Source: Clostridiales bacterium
GTDB lineage: Bacteria > Bacillota > Clostridia > Christensenellales > Aristaeellaceae
DNA length: 24,556 nucleotides
NCBI GenBank assembly: GCA_004556545.1
Contig: SFGO01000040.1
Location: 1-24,556, forward strand
Direction of reading: 5' to 3'
Part shown: positions 19,299 through 24,556 of the stretch, piece by piece
Numbering within the stretch: the stretch's first letter is position 1
How the letters are laid out: each line of letters opens with the position of its first letter
Position numbers and translations under genes: made by a program
Notes under the pieces: generated by a model
Database searches by the model: none
What the model saw: the letters and a program-made list of their open reading frames with translations, nothing else
What the model was told of the DNA's origin: nothing

Positions 19299-19724
19299 AT
19301 GATTTCTACGCGGGGACGGTATGCGCTGCGGGTACTGGTCGATCTGGCCGAACACGGCGGCGGCTCCTATCTGCCCATGAAGGAAGTCGCCAACCGGCAG
19401 GAAATCTCCCTGAAATATCTGGAGCGCATCGTGCCCCTGCTGACCCGGGAGCATCTGCTGGAAGGGCAATCCGGCAAGGGCGGCGGGTATCGTCTGGGCC
19501 GTCCGCCGGAGGAGATCCACGTAGGGGACGTGCTTCGCCTCACCGAGGGAGACTTGGCTCCGGTAAGCTGTCTGAGCTGCGGGGCCGCACCCTGTCCCCG
19601 GGCCGCGTCCTGCCGCACGCTGCCCATGTGGGCGGAATATGCCCGCCGGACCAACGAATTTTTTGACGGCATCACGCTGGCGGATCTGATGGCAGGCCCT
19701 TCGGCGCCGGAATATGTGATCTGA
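19299..19724 (+). CDS. Rrf2-family regulator, CymR/IscR-like
   Basis: The protein has 141 residues. The N-terminal winged helix begins MISTRGRYALRVLVDLA, very close to CymR and IscR, and has the family wing (KGGGYRLGRPPEEI, 60-73). Four cysteines (91, 94, 99, 105) lie where IscR holds its Fe-S ligands (IscR spacing C-x5-C-x5-C; here only 99-105 has x5), so cluster binding is possible but not assured. The C-terminus is PEYVI: an end in Tyr-Val-Ile resembles serine acetyltransferase tails that insert into CysK, and B. subtilis CymR also ends in Tyr-Ile. Position after cysK suggests control of cysteine or Fe-S genes through the palindrome at 18132-18146. GAGG precedes the ATG. Confidence 0.9.
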   Translation: MISTRGRYALRVLVDLAEHGGGSYLPMKEVANRQEISLKYLERIVPLLTREHLLEGQSGKGGGYRLGRPPEEIHVGDVLRLTEGDLAPVSCLSCGAAPCPRAASCRTLPMWAEYARRTNEFFDGITLADLMAGPSAPEYVI

Positions 19725-20405
19725 TTTTGACAGGGTTTTTTAATAATAAGAACGAAGAATACACTTCCATCGTCTTCTTATTTCCCGTCTTTTCCCACAG
19801 ATCATTTTCGGAAAACTAAAATCCTACCTTCGCGCTTTCGATTGCGGCCTCATTATCCGTGTTTTCGCTGGTATATTGCCCCAGCTTCTCCCGATCAAAC
19901 ACCGTAAAATCTGCGTCCGTAGCATGGTAAACCACCTTTGGTTCCCCATTTTCGTTTCCCCAAACCAGCGTTTGAACTCCGGCATCGATACCTGCCGCTG
20001 TTGTTCTCTGGTCAGGTTGCTGTCTTCGTCATATTCAAAGTCGCTGTCCTCCTTCATGCTAAATTTTTCATTGAACTTTTCTCCGGAATCTGATATACTA
20101 GTCTCAGATGTAGAACTGATGGGCGTGTATACCGCCGCAGCTTCGGTTGTGGGTCTGCCTCCGCCAGTGGTAGGTTCTGCATCGTTTTTATTTTTGAAAA
20201 CGAATGCAGTTCCATCAGGCGCTATGATCCTCGCAACGCTAAATCGGTTTCCTTTTGTTTGTTTTATAACAACGGCTTCTATCCCCTTTACTCCGTTTAT
20301 TTCTACCGGAGCCGCAAAGGTAACGCTTAAATAATTTCTTCCCTTATGATTTGCATGATTGTGAATTTCGATTCCCTTTTTAACAACTTTCTTTGCAGCT
20401 AAAAT
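19723..20405 (-). pseudogene. Decayed phage polyvalent protein with ART-type domain
   Basis: Three readable pieces lie on the minus strand. 20402-20195: HNHANHKGRNYLSVTFAAPV followed by EINGVKG, resembling the LPD3/MuF-C-like modules of phage and ICE polyvalent proteins. 20070-19950: a KFSMKEDSD-type linker, then PEFKRWFGETK. After a frameshift near 19945: NGEPKVVYHATDADFTVFD onward, the start of an ADP-ribosyltransferase-PolyVal domain (usual form WFG.SK...NG.P.VVYHGT). That frame stops at TAG (19824-19826) after AKVGF, but the same frame continues FSENDLWEK to LLLKNPVKI, typical of the domain, ending at 19723. So there is one frameshift, one nonsense codon, and both ends missing. An open frame extends upstream to 20708, but that part is antisense to a DUF3795 fragment and repeats. 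Confidence 0.7.
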
Positions 20406-20414
20406 ACGGCGACG

Positions 20415-20573
20415 GATGAAAAACTGCTCGGCAAATGCGGCTTTTACTGCGGCGCTTGCCCCACGTATCTGAAAGGCGGTTGCCACGGTTGCGAGGAAGC
20501 GCATACCTCGGGAGACTGTTTCACTCTTGACTGCGTGAAAAAGCGCGGGTTGCGTTTTTGCGGTGAGTGCGCC
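20415..20573 (+). pseudogene. DUF3795 protein fragment
   Basis: In the frame starting at 20415 about 53 codons read as a cysteine-rich DUF3795 domain: GKCGFYCGACPTYLKGGCHG, then GC..DC..DCV, then GLRFCGEC. DUF3795 proteins are small cytoplasmic proteins with conserved Cys, function unclear. The fragment has no start codon in frame with a ribosome site. It is cut on the left by the polyvalent relic on the opposite strand and on the right, after GECA, by GC-rich repeat. It is a broken remnant and cannot be functional as it stands. Confidence 0.7.
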
Positions 20574-21260
20574 CGCAGGCGCAAACCCATGCCCCGGTGG
20601 GGTCTGACGCGCCGACTCCGGCGCGGGAGAAGGGCTTGCAGGCCTATGGGACGCTCTATTGTTTCGGTTGGCGATCCGGAGTTCAGGCAAACAACAAGCG
20701 GAGCGCACGGCAGTGCGAACCGCGCCGATTGTTTACCCCGTGTTTTTTTCGCCGAGTGCGGCCCGAAGGGGGTGCAGGGGGGCGAGCGGAAAGCCCCCCT
20801 GCTTGCAACGATAGGCAACAACTTTGCCGTAAGTAATTCCCCTTGGTGGGGCTTGACGCGCCGACTCCGGCGCGAGCGGATGGGGCTGCCGCCCCGACGG
20901 GGGGTTAGTACTTTCTTTCGACGCGAAAGAAAGTACCAAAGAAAGCATGCGGCACGGCGACTCCGGGAAAAAGCCCTTTATTGCCCATTTTGACGGCGGG
21001 GCTCGCTATGTCGCGCGCAGCGGAGTTGGCCAGCTTACGCATGCTATCGTGCGCGCTCGGAGCTCGCCTTTTTCCGCTGAGATACTCCGTTACAGCTGGA
21101 AGATTTTGCGGCGTGGATGAACAGGCTGATTTTCTTTTTCCGCGATTGGTATGGGCAGGCTTACCCCTTTGCGGGGTGGGATGCTTCGGTGTGGCTGGAA
21201 GATTTTGCGGCGTGGATGAACAGGCTAATTTTCTTTTTTCGCGATTGGCGGCGGACACAC
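20574..21260. repeat. GC-rich repeat mosaic between rrf2 and galM
   Basis: No credible gene is seen. TGACGCGCCGACTCCGGCGC occurs twice (near 20608 and 20853). A 13-bp perfect hairpin lies at 20908-20936. 20938-21077 match 24417-24556 inverted, with about three mismatches in 140. A 55-base unit occurs at 21095-21149 and again at 21194-21248, separated by a module (GGGCAGGCTTACCCC..) that also recurs in 24030-24385 inverted. Confidence 0.85.
20908..20936. repeat. Perfect 13-bp inverted repeat (GTACTTTCTTTCG)
   Basis: GTACTTTCTTTCG, loop ACG, CGAAAGAAAGTAC. It lies directly beside the long dispersed repeat that starts at 20938, whose inverted copy runs to the right end of the window, so it may mark the element's border. 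Confidence 0.85.
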
Positions 21261-21274
21261 GCTTCCCTTGCGGC

Positions 21275-21302
21275 TTGAAATCATTGGGGAGAATTTTATA
21301 TT
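21275..21302 (+). promoter_or_regulatory. Possible promoter ahead of a terminator-like hairpin
   Basis: TTGAAA (21275-21280), a 16-base spacer and TATATT (21297-21302). Transcription would begin near 21309, only about ten bases before the hairpin at 21319. Confidence 0.35.
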
Positions 21303-21318
21303 GACAGCAAAATGCAGG

Positions 21319-21361
21319 GTCTGAGCCTTAATGCGATTGGAGAGGCTCAGGCTCTATTTTT
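21319..21361 (+). terminator. Terminator-like hairpin upstream of galM
   Basis: A 9-bp stem with one G-U pair (21319-21327 with 21344-21352) is followed by TCTATTTTTG. It lies after the repeat mosaic and before the galM promoter, so it may be left from a lost gene or may end a very short transcript. Confidence 0.7.
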
Positions 21362-21392
21362 GTTTCGTTGACGCAGCGGTAAAACCCCGCCC

Positions 21393-21421
21393 TTGACCCA
21401 TCCCGCTCCATGGACTACAAT
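21393..21421 (+). promoter_or_regulatory. Sigma-A promoter of the galM operon
   Basis: TTGACC (21393-21398), a 17-base spacer and TACAAT (21416-21421). Transcription would begin near 21428, giving an 80-base leader. CCTTCCG (21437-21443) in that leader can pair with CGGAAGG (21491-21497), which overlaps the galM ribosome site. Confidence 0.7.
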
Positions 21422-21507
21422 AAAGGAAGAACCTGCCCTTCCGTCCTTCTGTTGGGTTTTCCCAAAGAAGCGGCGGAATAGGGTTCCATTCGGAAGGAGG
21501 ACGTTTT

Positions 21508-22563
21508 ATGAGCATTTCTCGGAAATATTTTGACAAAACCGCCCGGGGCGACGAAGTGACCCAATATACGCTTACCAACCATCAGGGCGCCAGCGTCAGC
21601 GTGATCGATTTCGGCGGCATTGTGACCAGCATCGTGGTGCCTGACCGGGACGGCAAGCTGGCCGACGTGAATCTGGGCTTTGACAACGTGGACACCTACG
21701 ACGGCAAGGGCGGCAGCATGGGCGCGCTCATCGGCCGGGTAGGCAACCGGATCGGCGGCGCGGCGTTCGATCTGGAAGGTCATCATTACGTGCTGGGCAA
21801 GAACAACGGCGAAAACAACCTGCACGGCGGCCCGGAGGGCTTCAGCCAGCGGATGTGGAAGGCCGAGCCCATCGAAGGCCGGGACGGCGACACCCTGCGT
21901 CTGACTCTGACCAGCCCCGACGGCGATCAGGGCTTCCCCGGCAAGCTGGACGTGACCGTGGATTACACCTGGAACGACGCCTGCGAGCTGGGCATCCACT
22001 ACATGGCCGTGACCGACAAGCCCACCCTGTGCAACATGACCAATCACGCCTATTTCAATCTGGACGGCCACGACGCGGGCACGGTGGAGAACCTGACCCT
22101 GCAGATCAACGCCGACAGCGTTACCGAAGCCGACCCCGCGCTGATTCCCACCGGACGGCTGCTGCCCCAGAAGGGACTGGCCTACGACTTCACCGAAGAA
22201 GTCCGGCTGGGCGACGTGCTGGCCAAGACCCCCGTGGATCCCGTCATGCGGGATGCGGGCGGTGTGGACTTCAACTTCTGCGCGGGCCGCGACCGGGAAA
22301 CCAAGGTGATCGCTACCCTGCGCTCCCCCAAAACCGGACGGCGCATGGACGTCATCACCGACCAGCCCGGCGTGCAGTGCTACACCGGTCAGGGCCTTGA
22401 CAACACCGGCAAGGACGGCGTTCACTATGGCCGCTACGCGGGCGTCTGTCTGGAGACCCAGCACTATCCCGACGCGATCCACCATCCCCATTTCGAAAGC
22501 TATGTCCTGCGTCCTCAGGACAAGTACGACACCTTCACCATCTACCGCTTTACCGCAGAATAA
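21508..22563 (+). CDS. galM: Aldose 1-epimerase (mutarotase)
   Basis: The enzyme interconverts alpha and beta anomers of galactose, glucose and related sugars in the cytoplasm, feeding the Leloir pathway. It has 351 residues, the usual length. Active-site residues are His106 in NLHGG, His180 in NHAYFNLDG and the likely catalytic Glu316 in CLETQHYPD; the fold is a beta-sandwich. GGAAGGAGG lies about nine bases before the ATG. It forms a two-gene operon with the DUF2804 gene, 36 bases downstream, whose ribosome site is almost identical. No other galactose genes are in the window. Confidence 0.96.
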   Translation: MSISRKYFDKTARGDEVTQYTLTNHQGASVSVIDFGGIVTSIVVPDRDGKLADVNLGFDNVDTYDGKGGSMGALIGRVGNRIGGAAFDLEGHHYVLGKNNGENNLHGGPEGFSQRMWKAEPIEGRDGDTLRLTLTSPDGDQGFPGKLDVTVDYTWNDACELGIHYMAVTDKPTLCNMTNHAYFNLDGHDAGTVENLTLQINADSVTEADPALIPTGRLLPQKGLAYDFTEEVRLGDVLAKTPVDPVMRDAGGVDFNFCAGRDRETKVIATLRSPKTGRRMDVITDQPGVQCYTGQGLDNTGKDGVHYGRYAGVCLETQHYPDAIHHPHFESYVLRPQDKYDTFTIYRFTAE

Positions 22564-22599
22564 GCGAGCGAGGGCTTTCCGCCCGGAAGGAGGCGCTTT

Positions 22600-23634
22600 A
22601 TGTCCAACCAGTTTCGCATGACCGACGGACCGCTGCTGGACGCTCAGGGCCAGCTGATCGAAAAAGGCTATCAGACTCGTCTGAGCCGCGCCTACGACCG
22701 GCGCGCCATCCGGGCGGGAGCGCTGCGCATCAAGGAATGGGACTACTACTGCGTGACCTCCGGCAGCAAGGTGCTGGCGCTGACCATTGCGGACAACAGC
22801 TACATGGGGCTGGACAGCATTTCCCTGCTGGATGTGGAAACGGGCTGGCAGCACACCCGCAGCATCATGCGGGCTTTCCCCATGGGGAAAACCGGCCTGC
22901 CCGCCACCAGCGCCAAAGGCGACGTTTGCGTCAGCGGGAAGGACTACTTCCTTCGTTTTCAGAACGACGGGCACGTCCGGGTATTGGACGCGCAGATGGG
23001 CAACTTTCAGCCCGGAAAGGCGCTGAAGTCCCATCTGGTGCTGACGGACGAGCCGGAGGACTCCATGGTGATCGCTACGCCCTTTGCGGGCAAGCCCCGG
23101 CATTTCTACTACAACCAGAAGATCAACTGTCTTTCCGCCGAGGGCGAAGTGGTTTTCGACGGGCAGGTCTATCCCTTCCGCAAGGAAGATTCGATGGCCG
23201 TGCTGGACTGGGGCCGGGGCGTGTGGACGTACAAAAACACCTGGTACTGGAGCAGCCTGAGCGCCCGCATCGACGGCGTGCCCTTCGGCTTCAATCTGGG
23301 CTATGGCTTCGGGGACGTGAGCGCCGCCAGCGAGAACATGCTCTTCTACGGCGGCAAGGCCTTCAAGCTGGACAAGGTGGAATTCCGCATTCCCAAGGCC
23401 CCGGACGGCAGGGACGATTTCCTCAAGCCTTGGTCGGTCGCGGACAACGAAGGCCGGCTGAACCTGACCTTCACCCCCGCGCTGGACCGGGCCAGCCTGA
23501 CCAGCGCCCTCGTCATCGAAAGCGACCAGCACCAGGTCTTCGGCTACTTTGACGGCGACGTCCTCTTCGGCAACACTCCGCTCCACCTGACCCACCTCCT
23601 CGGCTTCGCCGAAAAAGTCCGCAACAAATGGTAA
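22600..23634 (+). CDS. DUF2804 family protein
   Basis: The protein has 344 residues and spans the whole DUF2804 family. N-terminal DGPLLDAQGQLIEKGYQTRL and the later DWGRGVWTYKNTWYWSS and FGFNLGYGFGD blocks are the conserved parts; the family is predicted to be a lipocalin-like beta-barrel protein of unknown activity. It has no signal peptide or membrane segment, so it is probably cytoplasmic. GGAAGGAGG precedes the ATG, and pairing with galM suggests, without proof, a link to carbohydrate handling. A short hairpin 34 bases past the stop (23669-23688) could weakly terminate the unit. Confidence 0.88.
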   Translation: MSNQFRMTDGPLLDAQGQLIEKGYQTRLSRAYDRRAIRAGALRIKEWDYYCVTSGSKVLALTIADNSYMGLDSISLLDVETGWQHTRSIMRAFPMGKTGLPATSAKGDVCVSGKDYFLRFQNDGHVRVLDAQMGNFQPGKALKSHLVLTDEPEDSMVIATPFAGKPRHFYYNQKINCLSAEGEVVFDGQVYPFRKEDSMAVLDWGRGVWTYKNTWYWSSLSARIDGVPFGFNLGYGFGDVSAASENMLFYGGKAFKLDKVEFRIPKAPDGRDDFLKPWSVADNEGRLNLTFTPALDRASLTSALVIESDQHQVFGYFDGDVLFGNTPLHLTHLLGFAEKVRNKW

Positions 23635-23668
23635 GCAGGGGATGTGATCCGCAACCTCAATCGTCGTC

Positions 23669-23848
23669 TTTGACACTGCCGTGTCAAATCCTCGTTTCGG
23701 TTGACGGCTGCCGGTCGCTAACCGCCTACGGCGGTTGTGCCCACTAAAAGTTCAGTCTGCCAAAGGCAGACCGGGTTGTCCCATGGACAACCCGCCTTGC
23801 GTCTTCCTCTCGCCGCCCTTTACCCCACACCGCGCCCATAGGGCGCGG
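23669..23848. repeat. Cluster of five short perfect hairpins
   Basis: Stems: TTTGACAC (23669-23676/23681-23688), AACCGCC (23720-23726/23730-23736), GTCTGCC (23755-23761/23765-23771), CGGGTTGTCC (23772-23781/23785-23794) and CCGCGCCC (23830-23837/23841-23848). Loops are 3-4 bases. The stems differ from each other, so this is not a CRISPR-type array. Confidence 0.85.
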
Positions 23849-24029
23849 GGCTGCTCGGAAGACATGCAGCTTGACTGTAAAGCTACCGCCGCTCGGCGAC
23901 AGGCCTCGCGGCTCGCGGATCTGGTGTGCTTCCCTGTTTGGCGGCTGATTCAGACCGCCATTCGGCGATGGGCCTCATGGCTCGCGCCCCCACACCCGCT
24001 GGCTTTCCGAAATCGGCCAACCATCTGAA

Positions 24030-24385
24030 CCCCATTCCCCCGCAAGGGGTAAACCTGCCCACCGCCAACAGCGGAAAACAGAAGCCCCACAAGGGCTATG
24101 CCTGTCTGCCGTCAGCTGTGGGGAAGCAGAAGCCTTCATTACTTGGCGCGGCTAAACCGTCAATCTGCAAGAAGCTTTCCCACCCCGCAAGGGGTAAGCC
24201 TGCCCACCGCCAACAGCGGAGAACAGAAGCCCCACAAGGGCTACGCATGTCTGCCGTCAGATGTGGGGGAGCAGAAGCCCGCATTCCTTGACGCTTCAAA
24301 ACCGCCAAACCGTGGGAGGCATCCCAACCCGCAAAGGGTAAGCCTGCCCACCGCCAACTGCGGGGTAGCAGAGCGGCGATAGGCA
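24030..24385. repeat. 145-base tandem repeat, about 2.4 copies
   Basis: CGCAAGGGGT recurs at 24041 and 24186, and as CGCAAAGGGT at 24330, spacing 145 and 144. Each is followed by AAGCCTGCCCACCGCCAAC or a close variant. The first two units also share AGAAGCCCCACAAGGGCTA and GTCTGCCGTCAG. Confidence 0.88.
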
Positions 24386-24556
24386 GCGGAGGGAAAAAGG
24401 CCCGCCCATTTTGACGGCGGAAAAAGGCGAGCTCCGAGCGCGCACGATAGCATGTGTAAGCTGGCCAACTCCGCTGCGCGCGACATAGCGAGCCCCGCCG
24501 TCAAAATGGGCAATAAAGGGCTTTTTCCCGGAGTCGCCGTGCCGCTGGCTTTCTTT

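Larger units (their letters stand above)
23635..24556. repeat. Hairpin array and repeat mosaic at the right end
   Basis: No credible gene is seen in 922 bases. 23669-23848 hold five short perfect hairpins. 23860-23990 carry inverted copies of the 244-426 repeats. 24030-24385 are about 2.4 tandem copies of a 145-base unit. 24281-24439 are inverted relative to 1-159, and 24417-24556 relative to 20938-21077. Confidence 0.88.

Noticed and set aside
20400..20708. N-terminal 100 codons of the minus-strand frame that continues into the polyvalent relic
   Set aside because: This part is antisense to the DUF3795 fragment and the repeat, so it is a chance open frame and not a real protein start.
20535..20993. 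Arg-rich plus-strand frames in the repeat region
   Set aside because: They read through hairpin repeats, change frame freely and have no domain; only the Cys-rich part before 20573 resembles a protein family.
23669..24385. Possible CRISPR array
   Set aside because: The hairpins differ in sequence and the 145-base repeats have no short-repeat/unique-spacer pattern; no cas gene is present.

Overview
The window looks like a contig from a high-GC anaerobic Firmicute, most likely a gut clostridium of the Oscillospirales/Christensenellales kind. Evidence for this is GC-rich codon use, strong AGGAGG-type ribosome sites, sigma-A promoters close to TTGACA/TATAAT, a CtsR-type operator in front of clpB, a LytR-CpsA-Psr protein and a CymR/IscR-like Rrf2 regulator. 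The species cannot be named from sequence alone. No rRNA, tRNA or CRISPR array was recognised.

Layout. 1-467 is a GC-rich repeat mosaic. 468-6088 is a leftward operon, gltX - GT-C-like membrane protein - leuS, read from a good promoter at 6184-6211. 6313-12278 is a rightward run: an LCP cell-wall protein, then a zinc-ribbon protein, a single-pass membrane protein, an ABC exporter, a class I mannose-6-phosphate isomerase and a PlsC-like acyltransferase, closed by a textbook terminator. 12465-14750 (leftward) is a large secreted protein with a C39-like cysteine peptidase domain, two internal repeats, an InlB-type repeat and a leucine-rich end. 15238-17838 (leftward) is clpB, divergent from the cysK - rrf2 pair (18270-19724). 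19723-21300 is a graveyard holding a broken phage-type polyvalent/ADP-ribosyltransferase gene, a DUF3795 fragment on the other strand, and repeats. 21508-23634 is galM plus a DUF2804 gene. 23635-24556 is again repeat mosaic, inverted relative to the left end. Both ends therefore lie in copies of one repeat family, so the window may simply be a contig that broke at repeats.

The most interesting unit is the cysteine cassette. A consensus promoter is followed at the expected transcription start by a palindrome (ACCTAC-N3-GTAGGT). Next come a 17-codon leader ORF with tandem Cys codons and a strong ribosome site, then cysK, then an Rrf2 regulator. That regulator ends in Glu-Tyr-Val-Ile, like the serine acetyltransferase tails that dock in the CysK active site. 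This suggests three-layer control: repressor, repressor-enzyme complex, and a cysteine-sensing leader peptide. The second notable item is the decayed ADP-ribosyltransferase-type polyvalent gene. Its readable homology runs, through one frameshift and one nonsense codon, right up to the rrf2 stop codon.
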